This document shows positions 11,501 to 21,561 of a DNA stretch of 64,000 nt, piece after piece (within the stretch, counting starts at the first letter, position 1; each line of letters opens with the position of its first letter). Source of the stretch: Bryoerythrophyllum caledonicum (Eukaryota > Streptophyta > Bryopsida > Pottiales > Pottiaceae). The notes under the pieces are model-generated. The model was not told the origin of the DNA. It was given only the letters and a program-made list of their open reading frames with translations, and made no database searches. The position numbers and the translations under genes were made by a program. Location: the NCBI GenBank assembly GCA_963971425.1, contig OZ020515.1, positions 36,718,371 to 36,782,370 of the forward strand, read 5' to 3'.

Positions 11501-14500
11501 AGCCTAAATACTGGTCCAACTATCCAACGGATATTTAACAGGTCCAAGGAAGATGTGTGGGATAGAATAGGAGAAGACAGGAACAAACAAGGAGATGAAA
11601 TACGGACCATAATGCGAGCCATGTCAGCATCGAAAAGCTCCTTCGCTTGTGTTTTGAACCGCTTCAGCTGCGTGCCTACAAATCCTGTGTACAAGTTACC
11701 CTCCATGGACTCGGGTACCACATGAGCGTTGATGCCCCAACGCTTCAAGGCGCTTCGTAGAGGAGGTCCATAGTATGCTGGAATACTGCTGCAATACCTC
11801 TCCATGTCTTGCCGCCATGGCGGTAACGGCGACATTTTGCATTGCCCTGGCATCTTGCTCAGCTGCTCCAGCAGCTGCCATAAGACCTGAATATTCCAAC
11901 CACTCGAATAAGTCTAGGATTGCCATAGTAAGCGGCCTGAACTTTGAGGCAACCTCTTTATGCATTCAGAATGAATCCACTGGAACAAGCTAATCAACAG
12001 AAAACTACTTTTTGGGAACGAAGAATACATAGAGGCTTACAAAGGCTAAACAAGCATTCTGATATGCAGAAGACAATGCCATTCTTTTTGAGTTGGTAAT
12101 GATCTAGAAATTAAAATCTAAATCCTTCTTTAAAATGAACCAACAGAACCTGGGAATGGTGTAGGATAAGATTACTCACTGGATAGTTGTAAGGGAGAAC
12201 GAAAAGAGTAAGATTGCTTCCAACTCGATTAAGTCTTAGATATCTGTGATTCAAGAAAACAAGAAAGCTCAGTAATAAAATTGCGACAAAAATTGCCTCT
12301 ATCGTCCATGGAGCAGTTTAGTTAAGAAGCTTCATAGCTTACCCAAAGGGGTCACCGTAGCCATGATTTGTGCCCTTGCTATTTCGCACAAACACTTGCC
12401 AGCAAGCTCCAGCGTTCGCTTTTTGGAGGAACCCCATAATTGGATAGGACTCAATCTGCAACAACACACATATCCAGAACATCCAACCTGCATGAGAAAA
12501 CTAATCCAGAGCAGAGTAAAACTACATCGGGTGACTTCACAAATAACTCTACTAATGCAAGGGTAAGAACAACTCAAACTCCAAGAAGTATCACGTACCT
12601 CATACTTATCAAAAATAAAGTTGGGAGGTATGTGAGGATCAGCATCAACTGGCTTGTAAGTAATCATTGGATGGGGTTCTCGTTGTGAGATACCCTGATG
12701 CGAGGGATCTGGCCAGTAGGCTTCCGGGATTGGCCAATGCCCCTGCCCTTGTGCTTGGCCGCCCCGGACCAGCAACATCTTCCGGTAGCAAGCCTGCTGA
12801 ACTTGCGGAGGAAGAGTAGCAGAGTTGGACATGGGCTCAAAGGACACAATAACACAAGGAGGCAGGCGTGCGGCTGTCACTTCCGTATGCTGCATCAGTA
12901 CCTTCCAACTAGTTGCTACGAAGCACTTCCCTCTGTTGACAGAAATTTGTAAAAAGAATAACGATACCATTCATGAGTTAAGTTTAATACAATTTAGAGA
13001 CTGTCAAGTTGCTTGACTCTATTCATTAACGCCACGTTCAACTCATCATGAACTGTTTCGCATCAGATACAAGTGATATGAATACTGGCTACATGAACCA
13101 AGTTCCAGTTCAGGTGCTTACCCTGTGAACTCGCAAAATTGTGAAATGTTTGTATCCAATGCCAAAGCAGATGGCGCTCCAGAAATGGGGGCATTCTGAG
13201 GAATAGGACCGCTTCTCTCCAGAACCGCAGCACTTACGGATGGTATCCTGTGCAGTTGAAAACAGTTGCTTAGGAGTTTCCTGTGACTGAAATCTTTATG
13301 TTGATAAATCACAAAAGACTTTGCAGACACGCCGAGACAAGTACCAATAGTATCATTTGAAGATTCCGGTTCCGGAGATGTAAAACTGAAAGCTGGTATC
13401 TGTTTTGTTTTTATCTTGAAACTGCCAAGAAAGGTCTAGATTCACTCCTCCAAATGATCAGGATTCAATATAAAAGGTAGCAAAAACGAAGATATAAAGT
13501 AATCCGAGACAGCAAAATGAGAAAGACAATAGCGCAATTAAAAGAAACATGTTTATCACCTCAAGACAGTTGCAAACACGCGCTGATCCCACCGAAACAG
13601 CTGCTGTGCCAATTCACTCCCCACCGCAGGGGGGCCATTAGGTTGCAAGTTGATACTCACTCCATTCTGCGCACCAGAATTCGAACTCGGTTAGTGAAAC
13701 AGGCATCACAGTAAGCATCCATACGCACCAAGTATCCAGGCAATTAATCAAGTGGCATACCAGAGAGGTGAGTTCCGTCCCATCGGTGAGCAATAAAATC
13801 GTGGTCAAGTCGTTGACACATGGATTACGCCCTTGCCCTGCATTCAAAGTCATGTGAGTACATACCGCAGCACAGAAAGGCACCATATCCCCCAACATTG
13901 CCCTTAAACCTCAGACCAGTGCTGAACGCAAGAAGATGAGGAGGGCCTAAATTGGTAGAAACAAATACCAGGCTTATTGAAGTTATTTGTAAAGCAACCC
14001 AAAGTTTCAAAAACCTCTCCACTTTTTCAATTTCAATCGAATTAAACTAAGCTTTCCCTTTCTCCCAGACCACCAAGGTCTTCTATTGATCTACAGTTTA
14101 GAGTGAGGTAAGATAACTGTAATAATAAAAAGAAGGGGTATCTTATTGAAGCTTTGAACAACTCTATTATCTTTAACCGAAGAACATGAAATGCAGGAGT
14201 TATCTTAAATTACATGAAGTCAACTGTTTGTAACATCTACAGTTCGTCGGGATGTCAAATGTACCGTAACGGTCGATGTCAAGTGCAAGACGCTGTACAT
14301 GAAGAAAGCTAAAAACCCGATGCAACGCTGCTCCCAGATTGGTCAAGTCCCGAGCTTGTACGCTCTTGAGAGCACGCATGAAATGCGTGAACGGGTACTT
14401 GTCAACCACCTGATCACATCACAGTACCATCGTCAGTCAACGAGCCCGGTAAACTCAAACATCTCGCCAAAAAACAGTACCACATATGCTGTCATCGACT

Positions 14501-15278
14501 AGAAGTATTTGCAGTCACCCATTTTATCATGATTAAATCACCTCTGAAGGAGAGAAAGAAGGCTATCACTCATGATTCATCCCCTGCAAACTCAAAGATG
14601 TCTACAACTACGTCGAGTTGAGTTAAGACACCACTTGATTTACTTGAAGGATAAGACCACTAAGCTCTTCTATTGTGCTCTGATAACTACATAATGAGGA
14701 AGAGTCGTACAATATCAAAAGAATATTGTCTTATTAATACTCTAATCTATGGTTTCTTGTTTTAGCTGGTTAATATCATGCAAACTATTTCTTTCACTAC
14801 TCTTTGACATGAGTTTAGAGACCACCAAGCTCTCCTAGCTATTTAGAGTAAGGAAAGAGTAGTCTAAAGATGCTGCAAATAAGGTAATTAGTGACATTAC
14901 AAATGAAGCAGGATTACCTTGATGTAATCCGCGCTCTCGTCGCATGTGACAAGCATGTACCTGCAGCCATCATCCCTCAGTCTATGAGCACCAACCCTAG
15001 AAACACAGCCATTTCCAAATCATCAAGGGAAAGACTCGCCAACCTGTCCAGACGACACGACGCATCCCGTGATCGCACCTGCACACACATACACACCATC
15101 GCCAGAAAACAATCAGACAAAAAATTCACCTCTGCTCCCTCCTGCCCGCGAGAAATACACACACACACACCTTGTGAAAGTGCTCCACGGCGCTCTTGGC
15201 GCAGTCCAGCAACGACAACCCGTTGTTGCAGCGCTGGTTCATGGACGCGCTCGTGTCCAGCAAAAAAACGATCAGCAT
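8530..15278 (-). CDS. INTS6: Integrator complex subunit 6
   Basis: A subunit of the nuclear Integrator complex, which acts with RNA polymerase II in snRNA 3'-end formation and promoter-proximal termination; INTS6 helps recruit the PP2A module (family knowledge). Seventeen GT-AG exons join in phase without a stop, giving 941 residues: 15278-15171, 15078-15044, 14960-14918, 14409-14265, 13837-13761, 13666-13560, 13247-13122, 12932-12599, 12455-12343, 12243-12180, 11886-11608, 11462-11095, 10649-10475, 10270-10217, 10006-9377, 9161-9090, 8625-8530. Residues 1 to about 190 form a von Willebrand A domain opening MLIVFLLDTSASMNQR, with the DxSxS metal site at residue 8, then GQGRNP and LLLTDGTELT. 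FRWDQRVFATVLR, VLPYNYPVLW and PAYYGPPLR follow the INTS6 order. Exon 15 adds a low-complexity basic and Ser-rich insert. The last exons give LFELLSVPDF and NKLAVAKKLVEY, the INTS6/SAGE1-type C-terminal domain. The ATG at 15278 starts directly at the vWA strand, as in other INTS6 proteins. Confidence 0.93.
8665..8970. repeat. Intronic repeat family I, copy in INTS6 intron 16
   Basis: A 306-bp unit with inverted ends AGAGTTATTTGTCAAG and CTTTACAAATAACTCT. The internal blocks GAAGAGCTTGGTGGCCT, CCTTTCTCTCCCTTGAGCT and TAGATTAATTGAGAACTATT recur in the copy at 10714-11045. It sits wholly inside the intron and does not reach either splice site. This is the best-preserved copy of the family. Confidence 0.7.
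10714..11045. repeat. Intronic repeat family I, copy in INTS6 intron 12
   Basis: It starts AGAGTTGATTGTATAA and includes AAAGAGCTTGGTGGTCTG, GAGAGTGAAGAAAGAGTTTG, GATCAACCATGGATTATAG and CCTTTCTCTCCTTTGATCTG, in the same order and orientation as the copy at 8665. The right end (ATGAAACCTCGGGTGATTAT) is worn. Non-coding. Confidence 0.6.
13979..14168. repeat. Intronic repeat family I, short copy in INTS6 intron 4
   Basis: About 190 bp with left end AGTTATTTGTAAAGCAACCC and right end AAGCTTTGAACAACTCTATT. The block GGGGTATCTTATTGAAGC matches the right end of the SDR intron copy. Internally deleted relative to the 306-bp copy. Non-coding. Confidence 0.55.
14503..14896. repeat. Intronic repeat family I, worn copy or copies in INTS6 intron 3
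   Basis: Contains GGAGAGAAAGAAGGCT, CACTAAGCTCTTCTATTG, then again ACCACCAAGCTCTCCTAGC and TTTAGAGTAAGGAAAGAGTA, so two degenerate units appear to lie in tandem. The flanking exons splice in phase across it. Confidence 0.5.
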
Positions 15279-15905
15279 CTTGACGACGATGATGATGAAA
15301 AAGATCAGTTCTCCAAAACCCCACACCTTCACGCATCTCCTTCCACGAAATTGAAAAAAATCCCACAAAATATTCCCCTCGCGAGCAACCCAGCTCCGAC
15401 CAACACCGACAATCTCCAAAATCCCTCTAAAATTCGCTCCGCGTAACCCAGCTCCGGAAACCGAAAAGGGTCATAACCTACGATTTCTAGAGCTCCGAGC
15501 CTAGAGAATTTCTAGACGATTCCTACGCGCCGACCTGCAGGCTGCAATTTGCGCCATGAATGCAGGCCCGGTCAAGGAGCGGGCATGGCTATTTGAGGAG
15601 GGAGGGGTGGCGATGGCGAGGAGGAGGACGGTGGGGAAGGGCATCGTCGTCGTCGTCGTCAAGGTCATGAATGCGTGTCCATGAGAGGGCGTACTAGTGC
15701 GACCGGTGATGGCGATGTAAGTTATGTGCAAAGGGAGAGCGAGTCGTGTTGGTGAAGAACCCTAAAATATCTCTCTTTCCTCCTAAACCCTTGGAATTCA
15801 GTGAGTCAGCCTGCGCTCACTGCGGGCTTTGTAATTGCCACCTCCCTTTCTTCTCTGCCGTGGACTAATCATGAGAGGAGACGTTCCTTTGCCACCGTGG
15901 CTGGC
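15279..15905. other. INTS6 upstream region
   Basis: Sequence immediately 5' of the INTS6 ATG. It is C/A-rich close to the start and has no other gene I can support. The minus-strand frame stays open upstream of the ATG to about 15419, but that extension is hydrophobic and does not look like part of INTS6. Confidence 0.4.
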
Positions 15906-15907
15906 AG

Positions 15908-16150
15908 GGTATCACACGGGTATCACATGAACATCACATTGGATATCACATAGGTATCACATTGGGTATAAAACGGGTATCAGGTGGGTATTACGTGGAT
16001 ATCACATGAACATCACATAGGGTATCACATTGGATATCGAACGGGTATCACATGGTATCACATGGGTATCATATGAACATCACATTGGGTGTCACATTGG
16101 GTATCACATGGATGTCACATTTGTATTGTATTGGTCTCATATGGGTCTCA
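15908..16150. repeat. Degenerate minisatellite built on GGGTATCACAT
   Basis: About twenty imperfect units of 10-13 bp, variants of GGGTATCACAT, GGATATCACAT and GAACATCACAT, run head to tail. The same motif appears inverted (ATGTGATATCC, AGGTGATACC) at about 27880-27975 inside a TTAA element. No coding potential. Confidence 0.8.
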
Positions 16151-17066
16151 TGGAGTATTGTGTAGGTATGTAATGGGACCATTTTTACTTGGTGAGGTTT
16201 TGGGTTTTGAAATAAAGCTATGGTAAACTATTGTTATGTAATTTGATTGTATCCTTAGCATTATAACATTCAAAACAATTTGATTGTATTTTTGATCTTG
16301 CTAATTTATCCTTGATTGTATCTGGGATATAATACAAGATCAAGGATATGATAGGAGCATGATCTAAGTGAGGAGAATTTGAGTGAAGTGGATCTATGGC
16401 CATGGATTTACGATGGTTTGTAGGAACTTTTTTGTTTGTTTGATTTCACACTTAAATCCATATAATCAAAATTTATTAAACTATTTCTAAATAAAGTTAC
16501 AAGGTTTTAATGTGTAGAATTTTCTAATATTTTTTGCAAAGAGATCAAAGTCATCATGATTTTGTAAAGGGAAAACTTGAGAAATTCATATAAAAAAAAA
16601 CAAGTTGTTCCACATGTCCCTATTTTTCTATTTGAATTATTATGGTGGATGAAAAACATCCATGTCTTTGAAATTAGTAGAAAATACTAACCCATGGAAA
16701 CAGCTAGTTCCATTCTACTAGACCAATATCCGGTGGACATGAATTTAGTGGTGGAACAAACGGACACTTAATTCACGCCGCATGTGGGAGTCTGAAACTC
16801 CCACTTGGTTGTCTCTACCAAAAAAATTAGTTAAATTGTGATTTTTAGTCTTAGATAACCGGAAAAGTAGTTAGTGTTATGTAGAAGTAGGTTGTATAAT
16901 AATTAGTGAAAGTCGGTGAATGCTCAACTAGTTAATTAGTGTTAAAGTGGTGATAAAACCGGGCCTTAAAACTACCGAGGTTGTGCCCGGAAAGACCTAG
17001 AAAGAATGCCCGGGAAGGATCTCTGGGACAAAAGTCCAAATCACCACTTAAGACTAAACTAACTAG
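16151..17066. other. AT-rich intergenic, one copy of the stem-loop motif
   Basis: No gene is supported. One copy of the stem-loop-associated motif occurs at 16745-16804 (see separate entry). The remainder is AT-rich with no clear structure. Confidence 0.4.
16745..16804 (+). repeat. Stem-loop motif, copy 1
   Basis: TTAGTGGTGGAACAAACGGA continues into CACTTAATTCACGCCG, followed by arms GTGGGAG (16784-16790) and CTCCCAC (16798-16804). The core recurs at 19033, 19097, 19181, 38247 and 53950, each time next to a different stem. Confidence 0.55.
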
Positions 17067-17577
17067 TTAACCCCTAAAGGACCAAGGCAATTTTTCCTCA
17101 AAAACACTCCAAAACTGCCATTTTCAGTGCATTCAACACAAAATGATACAAAATCATTTTTTTGAAAATTTAACCGTAGGATCTTGTACAAGACTTGTAT
17201 GAGAGTGTGTGGTGAAATATTTGGTAAGTTTGACCGCACAGATTGAAAGATATTAGCCTTTGAAGTGCAACACAATCTCTTTTTCAGGTCATACTATACA
17301 CCTTCAACAAACTTTGACCACCTCCTATGGCAACTTTTTGCACTACGGGCCGTGATTTTATTGTCTTAACTTGAAAAGGATTATGTTAGGCACATGTGCA
17401 CCAAATTTTAGAAGAAGAAGAGGTGTAGAAGATGTCCTAAAAAATGCTGCAATGCACCTATGTGCCGAGAATCAACAATACACTTTATATTTTGCATATA
17501 TCATATCCTTCTCAAATATTTGAAATTCACAAATCCGTACGGTAGATGCAAAGATCTCAATTTCTTTTCCAAGAAGA
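17067..17577. mobile_element. Truncated piggyBac-like element
   Basis: It begins TTAACCCCTAAAGGACCAAG at 17067. The next 500 bp run inverted and similar to the right-hand part of the complete element at 28233-29048, for example CAAATCCGTACGGTAGATGC against its complement near 28575. The other end is missing; similarity stops where the C-rich tract begins. Confidence 0.7.
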
Positions 17578-17582
17578 CATTT

Positions 17583-17630
17583 TCCCGTTCCCCCGTTCCC
17601 CCCATTTTCCCGTTCCCCCCGTTCCCCCGT
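17583..17630. repeat. C-rich tandem repeat (CCCGTTCC type)
   Basis: Several imperfect units of CCCGTTCCC lie next to the truncated TTAA element. Low complexity. Confidence 0.7.
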
Positions 17631-17730
17631 AGCCCTTCTCCTCGACCCTTCCTCGACAGACCCCCACCCAACTCTAGTCTTCACCTTCCTCTCCAGCGAC
17701 CCCCCCCTTCCCGAATCTCTCCTCCCTCTC

Positions 17731-17733
<3 letters not shown>

Positions 17734-17775
<42 letters not shown>
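17734..17775. repeat. (CT)n microsatellite
   Basis: About 20 uninterrupted CT units. Confidence 0.95.
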
Positions 17776-17778
<3 letters not shown>

Positions 17779-19020
17779 CTAAGGAGTTGGATCCTTTTAG
17801 ATTTGGGATTATTAGGGTTGCAACAAGGTGAAGAAGAAGAAGGAGGGTGTTGGAAGAGGCTTTTTGAAGAGATTTCAAGGTTGGAGGAGGCTTTTTAAGG
17901 AGGTGTTGAAGGAAGTGTGAAGGAAGGGCACGGGAGCTAGGGTTTTGGAGGAGATTTGGTGGCACCTAGGGTTTGAAGCGTCAAACCTAGGATTTGTAAG
18001 AAGATGGTGGTGGAGGAGACTTTTTGACAACGGTGGTCGAGATTCCTAGGTGTGGAGGTGGTGCAAGGAGATTCACGACCGCGGCGAGAAGATTCAAGAG
18101 ACAAGGCCTTGATTTCAAAGAGGTTGCGGATGCAACAGGAAGGTGGCAAGAAGTTATGGAAAAGGTGATTCTTGCCAAATATTGGGTTTTTCTTGTTTAT
18201 ACAACTTCCATATATCTTAGATCTCTTCTTTTTTTTCTTCTCCCGGGGTGACCTCCGGTTATCTCCTCTCCGGTCTAGAGAAAAGTCTCCCAGTAGACTC
18301 TATCTAAACCATGTATGTCCTAGATTTTGATTTCTTGCACTTCTGCGACTACCTTCATGTTCCATCGTTTATTTTCCATTGTCCCGGCCTTGTGGCAAAA
18401 GTCTTCTTCAATGTTTTCTCCATTCTCCGTTCATCACTAGGTCTTGTCTAATTTTTCTATCTTTTTCCTAGTCTTCCCGGTCAACCAGGAAACCCCCTTT
18501 CAAATTCTTGTTTTCCCAAATCATTTTCTTGAAGGGGTCAACTGTGATGTTGTTTTGATTGTCGTGTTACTAGATACGTGCCATACCTACATCCACGTTA
18601 GTTTAGTAAAGTGTTCCGAAGAAAATACACCGGTGGTCCGGTATACTTATGATTTCTAGGCCGGACCGGAGGCTGTGATATGTTGATAGGGAGATTGGTG
18701 CAGGTGCAGGTACTTCACAGAGCTAGTCCATCCCGGACGACATGGCTCTACCTGAATCACTGACGCTTTCAAAGGTTGACCCAAACGAGTGGGAGGGAAT
18801 TGCAAAATGTGAACAGTTGGAGGATGACCTCATCCGTATGGGTTGTAGAGGACTATACGAAAAGCCTTAGGTCTTCCAGAAAGGACGTGTGGTGGAAGAG
18901 TTGCAACCTCCTGGGACACCCTAGGGAGTCTATTGGGCTAATCCCTGGTCATGGACCACGGTGTCCACCCTGAGAGGGGTTAGTAGTCCTATACCACTGT
19001 TGTTATGTCCTGTGGGCATA
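17776..19020. other. Intergenic with a possible decayed coding remnant
   Basis: A frame opening at 18741 reads MALPESLTLSKVDPNEWEG and continues about 42 codons to a stop, then stays readable with a second stop further on. It may be a remnant of a retroelement gag-like frame, but I cannot assign it. The remainder is Lys/Gly-codon-rich low complexity with no supported gene. Confidence 0.25.
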
Positions 19021-19032
19021 TCATCAAGGGTA

Positions 19033-19225
19033 GGTCGAACAGACACTATATTCACGCCAACCCATAGGGGTCTGGTGTTCTTCTTCTTCTTCTTCTGGAA
19101 CGAACAAACACTTTATTCACTCCAGTCCCCTATAAGGACCAAAGTTCTTCTTCTTCTTCAAGTGGCCATAGACGTAGTAGTAGAACGAACAGACACTTTA
19201 TTGAGGCCGGCCCCCAAACCTTTAA
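19033..19225 (+). repeat. Stem-loop motif, three tandem copies
   Basis: GAACAGACACTATATTCACG at about 19036, GAACAAACACTTTATTCACT at about 19102 and GAACAGACACTTTATTGAGG at about 19185 are about 65-85 bp apart, with TTC-rich tracts between them. Each is followed by an imperfect stem: CCAACCC with GGGGTCTGG, AGTCC with GGACC, and GGCCCCC with a GGGGCG arm further off. Confidence 0.55.
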
Positions 19226-19319
19226 AAATCGGGGCGACCAAAATCTGGTTGATGGAAGAATGTAAAATGCTCCCACGTGATGATAAATCATTACTTTCAT
19301 CCAAGTTTTTGTGAAGGTG

Positions 19320-19922
19320 TTGTCAATGAGTGCATGTACCACACGCACTGTAGATACCCCTTCACAGAGTGTGTAACTTTTTCTCTAAACAAGAAAATAT
19401 TTGTGACATGGAACTCAACGTAGTGTATTTTAGAAACTTCTATCTTTAGCTCTAAATCTGAATTTGAGTCATTAAAATGATAATCTTCAAAATTGAGTCC
19501 ATCTAATGAAATGAAGTTTATCAAATCTAGTTTCCAATCCAGTTTGAAAATTCAAAAACTACATAAAATTGAGTAAGTTATCTTTAGGCCTATTACCATG
19601 GATGACCAATTTTTTAATTTTAGCCGAACACAGAAGTTTCAACTACACTACAAGTATCAGTACAATAATGTATACCTTCACTGAAATTACCATATTTTTA
19701 ACGCAAAAATTGTACATGATATGAATATTCTTCAAAATTTTCTTCAGAAAATCACGATAATTTGAATTTCCACCAAAAAATCTTGTGTTTTTTGTGACAT
19801 GAACAAAACATGTGGTGTCATCTCTGGAAAAAAAATATATATATATTTCCACTTATATTTGATGAAGAAATAGAGCTCATATTAGAATGAAAATCGGGAT
19901 TGAGGCCACGGTCACAGCTCCG
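19320..19922. repeat. Partial copy of the repeat at 61360-63690
   Basis: Blocks match, some in reverse, the element at 61.4-63.7 kb, for example ACATGTTTTGTTCATGTCAC and TGAATTTGAGTCATTAAAAT or close variants. Truncated against the TTAA element starting at 19923. Confidence 0.5.
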
Positions 19923-20854
19923 TTAACCCCTAAAGGACCAAACGTCCCCCCGGGGTCATTTTGGATTTTGGGCATGTACCTACAATTCGAAAAAAAATCC
20001 TTTTTGATTCAACTTTTTTTTCAAGATAGGATCTGATAAGAGCTTCATGGAGATATTTTTTTATTTTTTTTTGGATTTGTGGTTTGAAAGTTAGTACCAC
20101 TTAAAGCCAAAAGTGGGACTTCGGGCACCTCCAAAAATTTTGACAAAAGTTTCTATTGACATTGAGATTTTTCACACATGTAAAGAATATTTCCTTTTCC
20201 GGAAATTTTCAAAAAAAATTCTTGTCTTTAGTGTAAAAAGGCATTTTATTCCAAGTCAAACATTTTCACACATTTTCGGGCAACGGGGGAAAAAAACTTC
20301 ATCTTTTCTACATAAAACCTAGAGATCTTCATATTTTTCACTTTTTTTTTTTTCAACTACAATATATGGTAAAAACCTTCTTATTGGCCGTTTGGATTAT
20401 CATTTGAATACATACGTAGCTCACCAAAAAATAAAACGTGAAATGGCAATTTTTGAACCTCCACTCCTTGCACACTTGTTTTGAATATGCTATACCCCTT
20501 TGTTACCTCTAAAAATTGGTGTGTAGGGTAACAACATCATGCTTAAGACAATGGTAAAAGATTTAGACCTTGTGCAATGCAAAAATTTGATACAAAATGA
20601 AGTCAAAGTCAGCTGATCTACTCAACGCAGGGATGAAAATGATCCATTGTTTTGACTTTAAACACTAAATCTATCAATCCGTGCGGTGGATTGCAACCAA
20701 AATTTGATGGCATGTTTATATGGAAGTCTATTTTAAGATCTTACGGTTGAAAATCCAAAATTCACTTTAAAATGTGATTTTCATGTCTCATTTTGACAGT
20801 GGCAGTTTTGGACTGGTTTTAGAGCGAATTAGGTCGTGGTCCTTTAGGGGTTAA
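19923..20854. mobile_element. Complete piggyBac-like non-autonomous element (932 bp)
   Basis: TTAA at both ends (19923-19926 and 20851-20854), with 14-bp perfect inverted ends CCCCTAAAGGACCA. It has no open frame of note and is AT-rich inside. The length is almost the same as that of the nested element at 55675-56607 (933 bp), and internal blocks are shared (GTCTTTAGTGTAAA, CCTCCACTCCTTGCACAC). It therefore looks like a defined non-autonomous family. Confidence 0.8.
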
Positions 20855-21561
20855 CAGGGCTGGAGTTTTTTTTTTCTTCTTGTTCCTCGGAGTTCCAGTT
20901 TGTCTGCAAATTATCAGAACAGAGCCCACGAAACGATCATTGACCAGACTCGGAATCTTGAGCCACACGCCTCGAGCGCTGCGCCGGCGGCGACCATATG
21001 CTAAACCCGGCACCACATTTCATCCCAACAATAATATTATATCCTACCAACCAACAGACATGCTCCACTTCTCCATCATTCCATCATCATTCGTAACCTC
21101 GAGTTGCGTGCAGGAGGGTCAAGCTCTCGAAGGTAACGCTACCGACTTCTAGCATGTCACGAAAAGCACTCCGGTGGTCGATAAGATCAGATCGAGGTAA
21201 ACTTCCGTCTCTCGAGAAAGGTAGTGGCATTAGTACTGAGCTAGCTTTTGACCGGTGTCTAGATAGTGTGTGTGTGTGGGAAAGGTGGACGTGAAAGACG
21301 GCTCCAGGTGATGAATTTGGGATAAGTGTAGAATACGAGATCTAGGTTACTTGGAAAGTGGAGCAAGGAGTCATTTGCGGCACATCGACGCCGTCTTTTT
21401 CTCCGAGGTAGATCATCTTTTGTTTGTGGTTGTCTGGTGCTAGTTCCTGGTTTTGTGTGCAGTTTCGGTGCCCTGCGGCTCTGTTCGGGTAGAGCGTCGA
21501 CCGGGCATCCGCATCCACTTGTACAGATTCGTCGTTGTAGATATTATTTGTTTGTGTTAGA

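Noticed and set aside
11696-11965. 89-codon frame that extends INTS6 exon 11 upstream
   Set aside because: Most of it is intron: the AG at 11888-11887 gives VLWQLLEQL directly after NYP in phase and fits the family, while the longer frame does not.
15908-16150. Possible CRISPR-like array
   Set aside because: The units are contiguous and degenerate with no unique spacers, in a eukaryotic context; it is a minisatellite.
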